From Aselliscus stoliczkanus (taxonomy: Eukaryota; Chordata; Mammalia; Chiroptera; Hipposideridae): 64,000 nt of DNA. Position 1 is the first letter of the stretch; each line of letters starts with the position of its first letter. Shown piece by piece: positions 33,401 to 45,959 of the stretch. Position numbers and translations under genes: made by a program. The stretch covers positions 119,772,434-119,836,433 of the forward strand of contig CM066727.1 of the NCBI GenBank assembly GCA_033961575.1. The letters are read 5' to 3'. The notes under the pieces were generated by a model. It was given only the letters and a program-made list of their open reading frames with translations, ran no database searches and had not been told where the DNA came from.

Positions 33401-34527
33401 GAAATAGGTATTTTTGCTCAGTGCAAAACTGGTGCCTAAAAGTTGGGTGGCACACTACTGATATTCTGAATCTCTAGTTCTAGCATTAACTTTTAAAAAT
33501 TAGACCCCACTCTAGCAAAAAAAAAAAAAAATTAATTTGGCCCATTCTTCATGATTTACAACACTACTCACAATATACCTCTGAGCTAAATAATCTCAAC
33601 TATACTAAGATTGTAGGTCTATGACCTTCTAATGAGTTCAATGGATGGACTTCTGGGAATACATGAAGCTCCTGAAATTCCATGAAAATTGTGTGTGCTT
33701 ATGCCTATATGTTTTTCTAGGGAGAAGGCCCACAACTTTCATTGGATTAATGACCCCAAAATGGTTACAAGCTATTGGTTTACACTGTCCTTTGACCAAC
33801 CCCACTTCATCACTAGAATGCAGCCCTGGGTAATCATCTTGAATTGGTGAAAAAGATTAGCTGACTCTCAAAGGTCTGAGTTCCTCTTCCCTGGTGCAAA
33901 GCTGGGAAGTGGCTGTCCAGGCTGATGTGCCTTTTCCATAATTTTCCCACATTCGGCAGTGACCTTGAAGGCTACATTTTGAAACTGGCAGCATCACCAG
34001 ATGAAAGAATCCTTGATTACCGAGTCATGGAGGCAGCCAGGAGAGCTGTCCAACTATGAACACCTGCTTTGGATTTTGGTGATTAAGAAATAATTTTTTA
34101 TTGTCTTATGTAATGGAGATTTGGGGTTATTTGTTAGAGCAGTTAATCTACACTGGCATACAAAAACAGCATCCCACACAGAAGGATCTAGCAAAATGAG
34201 TGTGATGGCTGGAGAAAAGTTCTCTTTGGGTTTCTTCCTGGATTCAAGAAACAACACTGCCTTTTAGGTCACAGTTTCCTGGTGTCATTTTGCAACGTGT
34301 AAATTACTCTGAGCTCAAATTTCTCACAATTCTGGTCCTCGATTACATGAGAGTATGATTCCCATAGATAGTTAATGTAAATGGCTTTTAACCACATGAG
34401 AACAATTCTAAGAAGGTAAAAGAGAGACATGTTTTAGGTGGGTAGAGATATTCATTCATTAATTTCACAAATATTTGTTTATTGAGTGTCTTTTAAAATG
34501 TGCCTAGGATTTTGTTTTAATCAGGAA
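33401..34527. other. Unique non-coding stretch
   Basis: A pure A-run near 33518-33532 may mark an old retroposon tail. No gene. The 67-codon reverse frame at 34054-34257 has no recognised domain. Confidence 0.35.
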
Positions 34528-34995
34528 TGGTAAGATAACAGACACAGAGACAATTGGTTTTGAAAAAAACAGTTTATTGCTTACAGTTAATTGAATGAGA
34601 CATCCCAAGCCATGCAGAGCCACACAGAGAAGCACCAGGGTTAGTCAGGAGGCAGGAGTGAGGAGACAGCATGGGTAACAGCTTTTATTTTGGTTTTCAT
34701 AGGAAGGAATGAGAAAGGCAGGTTAAACAACTGAGCAGGTTTAGGAATAGATAGTTCGAATAATTAGGGCAGGCTCTGGGATATAGGGGTGGTTTCTAGT
34801 TGTTGGGTACTTGGCCTTGGGGTGACTGAGAGTGGGGGCATAGGGTTTTTGACTACAGGCACCTGATAAAAGGAGGTGGATGGAAATATTGACTCAAGAT
34901 GGGTTGATTTACATGCGAAAGGTACTTACAGGCAGATTATTTAGTATCGCTAGGAATTAGCTAATTTTGGAAGGGGCAGTTACTCCTCTGTCCAC
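34528..34995 (-). mobile_element. Solo LTR, reversed
   Basis: On the minus strand ATAAAAGCTGTTACCC (TATA-like), CTCCTCACTCCTGCCTCC, GCAATAAACTGTTTTTTTC (poly(A) signal) and GTCTCTGTGTCTGTTATC occur with the spacing of U3-R-U5. There is no adjoining viral coding sequence. Family not named. Confidence 0.7.
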
Positions 34996-35574
34996 ACATC
35001 CCCAAGATGTCAAAGCATCATAAAATGTAGACAATAAAAAATGTGATTAATAAATAAGGTACTAGACATATTAAAAAACTAAGGCACTAGGACCTATGTA
35101 AATCAAATTAACTAAATAATGACAAAGACACAGGTATACCTAACAACCAATAGACACAGTTTAGCATCTCATTATTCTACACCATGGAAGTCATTTTGAC
35201 CACTGCACATTTCTACTAAAATTATTCACTTAAATGTATACATCAGATTGTGTGAGATGAAAATTAAAAAATCATGGTTATTTCAAATTGTGAAAAAGAG
35301 GTTGTTGTAGAATTGTGTAAGTACTTCAGGGTTTAAATTAGAGTCTATATTGAAACATGGACCTAAACAATATGCAGGGTCTACACTGGTTCTAGAAGAT
35401 AAATGCAATCCTTTTAACAAATACCTCTAGTGCCCTCACTAGAACAACATTCTAAAATATAATCCAATGTCTAAAAATTTTCAAAGGCTCCCTATTGGCT
35501 ACTGCCAAAGTTTGCAAACTTCAGTCACTTATACACCATGGTCCCAATTTTTGCTTGATCTGTGTAGCCTCTCG
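34996..35574. other. AT-rich unique stretch
   Basis: No gene or confident repeat. Confidence 0.4.
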
Positions 35575-35588
35575 TGTAGTATTTTCTT

Positions 35589-35731
35589 TTTTGTGTGTGT
35601 GTGTGAGAAAAAAAAACATTTTTTTTAAATTAGCTTCAGGTGTACAACACAGTGCAATAGTTATACTTTTTACCCCTCAAAGTAAAAAAACCCCTCCCCC
35701 AATTCTCCACCCCACTCCTCACCCCTATTCA
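35589..35731 (-). mobile_element. Severely 5'-truncated L1 insertion (143 bp), reversed
   Basis: Perfect 14-bp duplication TGTAGTATTTTCTT at 35575-35588 and 35732-35745. The insert begins with a short GT run and A- and T-runs (the tail). It then contains TTAGCTTCAGGTGTACAACA and CAATAGTTATACTTTTTACC, the reverse of the L1 3' end at 9870-9955, and stops after CCCCACTCCTCACCCC. Only the last part of the 3' UTR was copied. Confidence 0.93.
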
Positions 35732-35745
35732 TGTAGTATTTTCTT

Positions 35746-36529
35746 AAGTGTTTCTATAGATCAACAAACCTGGTACTATTTTAGCTTCACCTTTAACAAC
35801 ACTTGTTATCTGTATAATTTTGGATTTAATGTACTAATTGCATAGTTTTTCTAATTTGTATAAAAACAAACACATAACCACTAAAAATCTTTAAAACATT
35901 GTTTGTGTACCACATGACAACACATAGATAACTGCCAGTGGTGCCAATGCTCCCTGTGGGGAATTGCAGCTGGGAGGATGGGAACTCTTTTCAAAGTTTC
36001 TTATCATGTAGCTCCTGACTCCTTCATTCCCATCATCCTCTTCAATTGTTGAGGCATCCAGCATGATGACTGGCCTTAATTTACTGACTATGATATGCTT
36101 TGTCTTGCTTCCATGAAGAGGTTCTGTGCCTTTAAAAGTGCCCTCATCCGCCTCAGACTGGCCCTTACTCTGCCTCTAAGTATCCCTTACAGCTCTCTGC
36201 AAGGGGTCCCCTCCAGGCTCTCCTTCCTACTCTCAGCCCTGACCTGTGCTGCCTGCAGTTCCTTCTTTGTTACTACTGGATTTTGTCTTTCTAGTTGGTC
36301 CCTTCAGGACGGTGTTTTGTGTTCTTTTCCACTGGTTTGAATTTTACTTTATCTCAAAACGCTGCCTTTGGGAGCTTCTAGGTTTCAAACCCTGGATGCT
36401 GTGGGCCAATTCTATCCCATCCTACTGAAATTTTTTTGTAGGTTCCTAGAGCCCAATCACAGTACGACATTGCAGACTTGCCCAAGAAGGAAACCAGGCT
36501 CTCTTCCACTGCTATTCCCTCAGCCTGAA
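35746..36529. other. Unique non-coding stretch
   Basis: Pyrimidine-biased, with several overlapping open frames (36095-36571) lacking known domains. It may include the decayed upstream part of the following L2. Confidence 0.35.
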
Positions 36530-36845
36530 ATGTTTTCCCTCTCTTTGGTCTTCTGGTATGTTCCCACTTAGCTGGCAAAACTCAGCTCCAATATCACCAC
36601 TTCCTGGAAGCCTCCCTGCCCTCCCTCAGCAGGGTTATGTTTTTCCTGTTCTCTTGTCTCATAGAATTTACTGTAATTGCTGTAATTACTAGTCTAGACA
36701 TCTGTCTTTCCTGCTTATTTGAGGATGTACAAGGCAGGAAATATATTTTAATTATCTTTGTTTCCCAAGCACTTACTACAATGCCTAGTACATAGATAGT
36801 GCTTAAATGATGTTTATTGAATACATGAATAAATTAATAAACTGA
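36530..36845 (+). mobile_element. L2 LINE 3' end
   Basis: CAAAACTCAGCTCCAATATC, TTCCTGGAAGCCTCCCTGCC, ATAGAATTTACTGTAATTGC, CAAGGCAGGAAATATATTTT, TCTTTGTTTCCCAAGCAC and CATAGATAGTGCTTAAATGA, in order, are a good match to the L2 3' end including its terminal region. Confidence 0.9.
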
Positions 36846-37473
36846 GAATGTATTAAGTAATGGGTACTTTGGAATTTAGTTTTGAGATTTAGTTCCTGGA
36901 TATAATACAACAATGGGAGAAGTGTTCCTATAATGAAATGATGTAAAGAATGAATAGTCTATTGAGCTGCCCCCCCACTCCCTACTCCCCATCCTCTCAT
37001 CCGCCACCCCACCCCCACTCCTGGGCACAGGAGATCCCTGAAATAGCAAGTGCTTTTCCTTCCAAGACAGATCAGGAAGTAGCCTGTGACCTGGGGTGAA
37101 GTGTCATGCTCACGCCCAGTCTCCAGAGACCCACAAAACTAAGTTTTGTGAAGAATTTTGTTAGGGCTAAATAGGAAAAAAACAACAACAAAAAACACTG
37201 GATATTTATTTAGTACATTTTCCCCTAGTTTAAGCTGAAGAAAAAAAAGTAAAAGAGGGGAGGCAAAATTAAATAAGCCAGCTGCTTTAGCTTCTCTTTT
37301 AACATGTTTTCCATTGCAGTCCTCTCTTAGTCAGAGTCTTTCTCAATCACTTTATTGCATTTCATTTGGCTGAATTTTTTCAGCTTTTTCTATATTAAAA
37401 AAACACAGAATAAAAGGTTCAGTTGATTGTGACTTTGTTCTCTCTTTCTCTCCTATCCTTCCCCCTTCTATTA
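36846..37473. other. Unique stretch with a C-rich block
   Basis: 36970-37016 is C-rich (runs of 7, 3, 4, 4 and 5 C), giving a weak G-quadruplex or i-motif possibility on the minus strand. No gene or repeat recognised. Confidence 0.4.
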
Positions 37474-37490
37474 AGACACACACACACACA

Positions 37491-37523
<33 letters not shown>
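37474..37523 (+). repeat. (CA)n microsatellite with one interruption
   Basis: ACACAC run interrupted by a single CTCA. About 24 units. Confidence 0.97.
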
Positions 37524-37526
<3 letters not shown>

Positions 37527-39849
37527 CCAACTATGTTTGGTTAAAACCCGTTTCTGATAACAGCTACCCAGAAACAGGATCTCTGCCTTTTTGAGAAACA
37601 AAGCCAATCTTTCTTGAGGTGTAAAAAATATTGGATGCTACTCCCCACCCCCACCTCCTGCCTGCCAGTGTCACATACTCCATCCCCAGCCTACTCGCAG
37701 GCAGGGCTTCTGAAGAACCAAGAACAGCTGCCGAGCAACAATAGTTCCTTACGGAGCTAGTAAATAGAAAGGCCTAATTTTCTTGCCCTTTTCTGCCCCT
37801 GCTCCATCCTCAGAATGAGTGTTTTGATTCTGGGCTGTGAGGGGGAAGGGAAGGAGGATAAGGGAGGCTCCTTTTCCGCTTTGTCTTTCTCTGTCCTTAA
37901 AAATAAAAGAGAGAAGTGTTTATTGGGAAATTTTGCTTTGTAATTTTGTTCCCAGTTTTAAGAAACAACCAAAAAAAAAAAAAAACCGTTCTGGTGCATG
38001 TGTGCATACATGTATGTGCTTAGCAATTCCATTTTAAAAGAAGTTGCTCCACAAAAGAGGCCACTCTTTCTTTTGGAGGCTGGGTGATTTGCTCACTGGA
38101 GGAGAATCTCATTGGTGTTGTCCCAGCAGGTCACCGCACTTGGACAAGCCTGCCAATAAGGGGGATTTTGGATACTTATAGCTATTCAGCATTTCCAAAT
38201 GGACAAAAATAATGTTAACTCCTTCAAAGAATCAAGTAGGAATCCATATGTTCTGTTCAGCTTTCAGACGAGGACCACCCAATCATGCCTTTCACTATGT
38301 GATAATGAGGAACTCCTTTCTATAAACTCTTAACAGTTTGGGAACGTTTCATCTACATGGAGCTCAAACTTAAGTCTGGCTTGGTGGCTGGGAATCGCAT
38401 TCTGGAAACACCAGTCACCCCGACCCATTGCCATATAAGCTTCCAACAGAGCAGCCTGAAGCAATGAAGTCTTTCTTTTTTTGGAAAAGTCAGCGAGTGA
38501 GAAGTAAATGAAAGCTTTGAGCCTTTCCTGTTGGGCTGCCCATGTGTATGGAGCTCAAAGGAGATGCTTCTCTCCCTCTCCTCCTCACTAAAAGACCCGC
38601 TAATCCTGATTCCCTTACACAAAACCAAAGCAGAGAACCAGCCTAGGGAAGCAAACAACATGAATACCGCAAGAGCAGCTGGTGCATTAATGGCTCCTAA
38701 GCACTAGCTGGCACCTCACCCTGAAACCTAATCATCCTGTCTTGGTAGGGGCTGGGGCAGGATTCAGTTTTGCTGCAACACAGTGAAGTATATTTTTAAC
38801 AAAAAACACATTTTGGCAGATTACAGGCATCTTTAGCCAGTAAATGCTTTATGTACTCCTTGTCAACTCTTTGTACCCCTTCCAGCCTCAGCCACCCCCA
38901 ACCCCCAGGAGCAAAAGCTGAAAGAAGAAGTGAATACCCACACATGTACCATTAAATCAAAAAGGAATGTCTGCACTCCCACTGTACAATCCAATAGTAC
39001 TTTCCCTTCTGATTAGCCACTGCCTAAACAACCCTTAATCATTTTATTTGCATTTTCTGAAGTCTTGACTATTGTGTAATAGCTAGCAAGGTTTGTATTT
39101 AATCACCGTTTTCTGAACTGTGCCTCTTGTCAGCTCCACCTTTTCCTCAAAGTGAACCCAGCCCAAACTTTTGGAAAATCTAAGTGTCAAATCTTCAAGA
39201 CAGGTTAAATAAAGAGTAGTGCTTAGAAGAGCTATATAGTTTTTTTTGACTGTCTTGGTGTCAGTGTTTGCTGATTCTTTGGGACCGAGGGTGAACAAGG
39301 CTAAGGAACATAGCCAGCTTTTCTTGCTCCCTCTGCCATGACCCATGCTGGGAATTCACAGCTGCTGTGCAGTGGCTGGGGAGATTTATTGGGAAAGAAT
39401 AAGCTTTAGTTAATTTCAACAGCTCTTGAAGTCACTTGCCACTCTCACCCAAGGGGCCAGATACACTCTCCCAGGGAAAGAGAACTGTGAGGGAGAAGTG
39501 AGAAGAATATGCTAAAAGCAGGAAAAAAGAATCACGGAAGAGAAAGAACATTCACGTGGGATTAGGGCTGCAAACAGGGAAAGTCCCAGAGAAAGAACCC
39601 CTTCTCTTTTTCTGAATGCCCCTCCCAGGTCCCCGTGGCACAGAGCCTGCCATCATTGAGGTCTGAATTGGAGTGCTTCCCACAGGGGACGAGTAAAATC
39701 ACACTTAATTTCAAATAGCAAAGTCCATATCAACCTATATTTTTACACTGACAGGGTGAATCTGAATAAAAGCTGTATTAAGCCTGGTTTTTGAATGACT
39801 TGCCTAGCTCATATGAATGTTACTTTTTCCAAAGGGAATGTGTTTAATA
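37524..39849. other. Repeat-poor unique stretch
   Basis: More than 2.3 kb without a recognisable interspersed repeat, unlike the surrounding density. A 102-codon reverse frame (38353-38661) and others have no known motif. Possible location of conserved non-coding DNA (inference). Confidence 0.4.
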
Positions 39850-40410
39850 TTATAGTTCAGAAACAGCCTTTTGCTGGCTCAAGGATCCCTCAGAAATCTT
39901 GTCAAGTACAGTTCTTTGAATACGCAGGTCTGAAAGGGTGATTGTCTTCCAAGCTTCCCCCCAGGTCCAGCGTATTCTGTTGTGCTGGTATGTTTCACCC
40001 CAGCCCAGCCTAACTCCTGTCAACATTGCTGGCTTCTTTTCAATTCCCTGATACCTTGGCTGCAGAGCCCAGCTTGACTTTGTCTTCCTAGCATCTGACC
40101 AATCCTGTGTATTTTGCTGGTTTTGTTTCCTCTTCCAGTTCTCTGACTCTGAATCATTTTGCAAGTCTTGGTTTCTGGTTGTATCACAGGGTGCTTGTGC
40201 CCAGTGAAACCTGACTCTTCGGGAGCCCAAGATGGCAGAACAGTTCCAGATTTCATGTCAACACAGATGAACAACTTCTGTAGGAAAACAGGACTCCTCT
40301 CAGGCCTCTTGAGGAGCTTCTCAGTGGATGTCTCAAATCTCATTGCCTGGATTTGTGTCCCATGCACATTCCTAACAGAAACAAGAGTGACCATTACTGG
40401 CTTACACTAA
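39850..40410. other. Unassigned stretch with two overlapping minus-strand open frames
   Basis: Frames of 126 codons (39850-40230) and 124 codons (40020-40394) overlap on the minus strand in different phases. Neither shows a domain, signal peptide or splice context that I recognise. This may be an old repeat of unknown family. Confidence 0.3.
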
Positions 40411-42019
40411 TCAGGATCCACGGGCTGAATCTGGGAACAACTTTGAGTGACACTCATGGCTGAAAGGAGGCAAGATGATAATTGAACCACATGGGAATTT
40501 AGTCAGGAAGGTCAAAGTGGGGAATGGATTTTGGAAACCAACGATGTCTGTTACACTGCTTTTCTTCACCTTTCCTTGGAAACTCACAGGCTCTCAAGAA
40601 TCTCATCACCTCTCCGCTGATGAATTTCAAGTCATTATCTTTGGCCAACACCCCTCCTGATTTCTAGCGATGGGTTCACTGCAATGTTGTTACCTCTATG
40701 TAGCTGAAATTCATCTTCCCTTTCCTCTCGCCCACTTTTCTCAAACTCAGTCCTTCTCTTGACCTTCCTATTTCTGTTTTTGGTAGCAACATTCTCCTCT
40801 TCATTCAGGCTTCCTCTTCCTGACCCCTTCCCCGCCCCCCGCCCACTGCCTGTGTTAAATTAATCACCACCTCATCAAATCTCTCAAGTAAAAGTAATCA
40901 GTAAAAAGTCATTGAGATTTTTTGATACTAAATTTTCAAAGAATAATGTATATTCCACACCTCTATCACATCTCAATTCAGACAAAGTCACATTCAAATA
41001 CACATGTGGCTAGAGACCTCCATATTAGACAATATTAAACAGTGCAGGTCTGGGCCATACAGGTAAGCAGGCCAATTAGCACTCCATCAGCCAGCTGATT
41101 GGGTCAGTGTTTTCAGGAGAGCTCAAAAGCCTCCTTACTCAGGTAAGTGAATGAGCTGGTGACTCACACCCCCAGGGGCCCTACTCACCCTTGCCATCAG
41201 TTCTACCTCAACTCACTACTAAGGATTCTTCAGGTACTCTCCATGACAAGCTGGCTAACGGAGAAGAAGAAAATGCTGAGTCTGGTTTCCATACTAAGGG
41301 CTGAAAGGGGACTGTTGTAGCCACAGGGGTAACCCTGAAGGAAAATAGAAAAGGGAAGCTCATTGGGCAGAACTGCAAGTGACACATCTCATGAAGGGAA
41401 GCATGTTGCATGAGGATGCATAAGTGGTACAATTCAATATGTCGGTGTGTGCTGCCTGCTCTGGAAGTGAGAGATGATCTCAGGCTGGAGTTAAACTTTC
41501 TGTAGAAGAGTTAAAAGGAAATGCTTCATTACTCAGTTGGGTGTTCTCTGCCTGAAGTCTGCAATTTAGGTCTTTTCAAGTCCAATAATTTGGAGTGTTG
41601 TTGAGTTGGAAGTCAACTCCTTCTACACCCTTGTCTAAAGCAGTTTAGATAGTAGCACCCTTAGCAGGAGATGGTCACACTGGCAAAGTGAGATTTAGGT
41701 GGTTGTCTTCTTGTTTGAAATGGATTCATGGTACCTGCCCTTATTTGGAGGACTTGGGAATGACAGACACAAAGGCTAGTAGGTAAAAGAAAGTCTTCAG
41801 ATTTAAAAACTATGTTTAGATAAGATGTTTGACTGTGGTTACCTGCACAGAAACTTGACAGCAGCAAATAGATGGGAAGTCTAAGTTTTTGAGAGCACTG
41901 TATAGATAAAGAAACCCCAAGACTGTCTGAAATAGCCTGTGCCTGTAAATATCTTTAAATACATTTCTAGGTTCGTAAACCCATACCCCCTGGAAGTAGG
42001 CCTTTGAAGCTAGGTAACC
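40411..42019. other. Unique non-coding stretch
   Basis: No gene. 40730-40860 is pyrimidine-rich. No confident repeat. Confidence 0.4.
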
Positions 42020-42024
42020 CCAAG

Positions 42025-42499
42025 TGTTATGGACTAAATGTTTGTGTACCTTCAGCATGTATATGTTGAAGTTCTAACATCTAATGTGATAGACTATGGG
42101 AAGTGATTAGATTTAGATGAAGTAGTGAGAGTAGGGCCCCCATGATGGAATTAGTGTCCTTATAAGAAGAACTGACCAGAGCACATGCCTTCTCTCTCCC
42201 TTCCTCTTTCTGTCCCTCCCTCTCTCCACCCTCCTCCTTTTCTCTCCCTCTCCCTCCTTTTCTTTCCCTCTCTTTCCCCCTCACCTTTTTGCCACCTCCT
42301 TACCCCACCATGTGAGAACACAACTAAAAGGTGGCTGTCTGTAAGCCAGGAAGTGTCCTCACCAGAAACTGACATTGCTGGACCTTAATCTTGGACTTCC
42401 AGCCTCCAAAAATGTGAAATTACTTGTGAAATAAACGAATATCTGTTATTTAAGCCACTCAGTTCATAGTATTTTGTTATGACATCCCAAACTAAGACA
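42025..42499 (+). mobile_element. MLT1-type solo LTR (ERVL-MaLR) with perfect 5-bp duplication
   Basis: TGTTATGGACTAAATG at the start and CCCAAACTAAGACA at the end. CCAAG at 42020-42024 and 42500-42504 is the duplication. Landmarks: GCATGTATATGTTGAAGTTC, GGGCCCCCATGATGGAATTAG, TGTGAGAACACAACTAAAAGG, TGGACTTCCAGCCTCC and AATAAACGAATATCTG. A CT-rich block (42187-42290) has expanded inside it. No coding part. Confidence 0.93.
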
Positions 42500-42504
42500 C
42501 CAAG

Positions 42505-42741
42505 GAAGGAAATACTCTGCAGTGTCTACCTCTGCTGAGGCACAGAACTTCCTGGAGTAACCAGGTTCGGGGCCACAGGAGACAATGGGCAAGGGAAACA
42601 CTTGTTGGGACTAGAACCCTGGGTTGTCAGCTGGGTCCGCAATAAACCTCCCCGTTGTCATGGAGGTGCTGTGTCTACCCTGCAGAATCTGATCATTGCT
42701 GAGAAACTATAACCACTGTGTATTTTCTTTTTCTTCCTCCC
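42505..42741. other. Short unique stretch
   Basis: Nothing recognised between the LTR and the next SINE. Confidence 0.4.
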
Positions 42742-42750
42742 CCAGTTTTT

Positions 42751-43255
42751 CTTTTTTTAAAAGATTTTATTGGGGAATTGGAGGAGGAGAACAGCGTTGG
42801 GGAATTGAGGAAAGGGACTGGCCAAGTTATTGTTCTTCAGTCTTCATTGTGGAGGGCACCAGTCGCCATCTGGCTTCCTGGCAGCAGCTCGTGGCCTCTA
42901 AGCTCAAGGTGCTGTGTTCAATCTGAGTTGTGGGTGGGCATAGCCACCATCCTATGTAGAGGTCAAACCAGCATCCTTGTTGTTAAGAGCTCTCGCTCTA
43001 TCCTCTGAGCCATTCGGGCAGCAGCTCAGCTCAAGGTGCCGAGTTCAGTCTTAGTTGCGGGTGGGCATAGCCCATCATTGACAGGCAACCTTGTTACACC
43101 AGCTGAGCCATCCTGCCACCTGTTGGCAGCTCAGTGGCAGCTCAGCTCGAGCCCAGTATCACTGGCCCATGTGGGAATTGAACCAGCGGCTCTGTTGCAC
43201 AGAGCTCACACTCTTAAGCCAACTCTTAACCAACTGAGCCAGTAGGCCGACCCCT
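42751..43255 (-). mobile_element. Multimeric tRNA-derived SINE, reversed
   Basis: CCAGTTTTT at 42742-42750 and 43256-43264 brackets it. On the minus strand: GGTCGGCCTACTGGCTCAG head, B box GGTTCAATTCCC, then CTGAGCTGCC spacers and at least two further tRNA-like units (GCCCGAATGGCTCAGAGG and the preceding CAGGATGGCTCAGCTGG). After the units come ACAACTCAGATTGAACAC, the common CAATTCCCCAACGCTG tail and poly(A). It is the same family as 6670-7300, with one unit fewer. Confidence 0.92.
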
Positions 43256-43264
43256 CCAGTTTTT

Positions 43265-45959
43265 TTATTGCAATTTCCCCATTCCCTTCATAACCATGCT
43301 ATATTTGGTGTAATGGGAGTAATAACTTGTCTTTTGGTCTTTCAGCAACTACATCTGAACCTGATAGAGAGGAAAGCATGCAGAGATTCTAGGCTTTGAG
43401 CTGGATGCAGTAAATGGATGAAACTTGTCCAGTACATGGCAGTAAGTACATATGTATGTTTGGGTTGCTTAGAGGGTGGCATCTACTACTGGCTTCCCAA
43501 TAACCATTTTCTTTTCTTCCTTAGTAACAGAATCCTGGGCCATGGCCAAGCTGAATGGTTTAGGATAGGAATAAACCTGGTAGAAATGACTGTGTTTGCA
43601 GTAGTTATTCACATACTATTGAGATCATGCTTATTCATTTTGCTTTTCAGGGAAGTGATGGTTATGAAATTGAGCAAGGGAAAATAAGTAGAATGGGCTT
43701 TTAATTAATCAGCTGTCACCAAATTTAATGAAAAAAAAAAAAAAAACTCAGTGAGGCTTCTAAATGTCCAGCAGTATCTGAGCAGTTGTTTATCACATCT
43801 GTAAATGCTCTCACCCTCATTTCTGACGATGGAAATATTATATAACAAATATTCTTCAGTTGTGAGATATTTGGCTCACTGCATCTCCCAGATGAAAATG
43901 TGGGTATAAATTGGGGTTACTCCAGTTAACAGGATTTCAGAATGAGTATGTCTTAGTGATGATATGGATTTGTTTTTGGTTTTGTCTTGGGCCCTCAAAC
44001 TATACATGTTGATTTAGGGAAATCTGCGAATATTCTTGCTCCATTATGTTCATGTAGTGTTGTTGTAGTTCAGTAGAAAATATTCCTGTTTGTCACCCTT
44101 TAAATTAATCCTAAAAACAAGGGAAATTGAAGCATAACAGGTCATCTTAAAGATAGTACCATCCCTCTTATCGCAAGGATCCACTAATAATACTTAAGCA
44201 GGCTTTTGTCATAAAAATGGAGCATGAGAGCATTCTGAGACATAGCTGGTCTGCTTTGAATTTTCGTAATTTTAAACATTAGATTTGAAACATACTGAAT
44301 AAAAAGCCAACTTCATCATGAAAGTAGAGTTTCCCTTTTGTTTTTTTACATAGCTACCCATTTAAGAAGGATGTTTTTCCACAAAATTCCTGCACTGCAT
44401 ATAGGGCTCAATCTTACACACATGCTTTCCCACATATGATCCTGAACAGGCTGCTGAATGATAAGATGATAAGATGAACAAAAGCAATGCCAGAAGGTTG
44501 CTTTTCTTTCTTTCTTATTTTTTTAAAGGGACAACAATAGGTTTATTGTACAGGCCTCCAAATGACAAAATAGCTTACTAAAAATGCAGGTTTGAAGGTA
44601 GTTGGTGTTTCACAGCAGTTTAAAAGCTCTTTCCGAGCTTAGATTAACACACCGATAATTGAAAGCTATATGGACACGTTATATGTTCTAGATATTAATC
44701 TGAGGCTTTCATGAGTGCCTATACCTTTAAACCTTTATACTAGCTAAACTGCCTTAAATCTTTTCTGGAAAAAGGCAGGGTATAAATAAATCCGTTGGGT
44801 AAATTAAATTAATACAATTGTCCTACATTTGTCAAGACAGGTTTCAATCTAGAGAGTATCTGCTCCTCTTATCTAATCAGCATCATGAAAGATGCAACTG
44901 CCCAAAGCAACTTTACAGGAGTGAAATACCCTGAAATCATCTAAATTAAATGATTTCTTAGGGCAGTGTTAAAGTTTCAGATAATTTTACAATGTAATGA
45001 GCCAAAGGCATTAATTTTGCTGCTGCCTCTTTCTGTGTAAAAAGATGAAATTTGTTTACCTGCAGAGGTGTTTATCATCAGATGGTTTGCTTACATTTAT
45101 TTTCATGTGAACATAAACATCTCCCAACTGCAGAATTTCAAGCGATATCAAACAAAGGAAGGCTCTGCTATTAAAACTAATGTTTGTTGTCACATAAACT
45201 AAAAGAGCCATTCATTGGCCATTGCGAATGGCAGTGGGTTTTCTGGGATTGATACCGTTCTAGTCACCAAAGAGGGTCGTTTGGGTACTTCCAGTCCATG
45301 GCTGAAATGGGGCTATGCAATTGTCCTGAACACTTAATTGAGTGTTTTTCCAGGTAGTTTGTTTAAGATGAGTCTCCAAGGCTCATAACCACTGGGCCCA
45401 GATCTCATATGCTTGTGAGACTTGATGTGTTTTATGAGAAAATGTAACCAAGCTTTTTCTTGTCTTTTTGCTACCCTGCTGCTTTAAAAATCTTTCTTGT
45501 ACTGCTTCTTTTAGTTTGTTCCCTTGCTTTAAAAGTTATATGAATCATTGTCTTAGAATATAATCTTAAATTTCAAAGAACTTAGATCAGAGAGCAGTTT
45601 TTTTTTTTTTATTTCCTCCACATTTGGTCCGGGTGTGATTGTATTAAATCAGGCTTTTATGGAAACACTATCATTAAAACTTCTCATGGTCCCTAGGGAC
45701 AGGATATGAAAATATGATACAGGCTTCTCTGATTAGGGGTATGAGAACTTCCACTTGTTTGCAATGGTTTCTCTTTGTTTTTGTTTTATAATAACTCTCA
45801 GCTAATAATCTCATTTTAGAGCCATTTAAAGACATTCTAAACTAAAATTGTAAAGGAACTAGATGAAAAACATATTCAAAAAACATTAATACAACAAATA
45901 AATTGGGGTCCTCAGCCCCCAACAGCACATAATCCTGCAAACCTTTCTCTTTATTTTCC
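43265..45959. other. Repeat-poor unique stretch, 2.7 kb
   Basis: I recognise no interspersed repeat. There are only A- or T-runs (43730-43746, 45598-45611). No open frame over 100 codons, no exon-like signal. Candidate for conserved non-coding sequence (inference). Confidence 0.4.

Noticed and set aside
42195..42375. Arg/Glu-Lys-Gly-rich reverse-strand frames
   Set aside because: Translations of the CT-rich tract inside an LTR.
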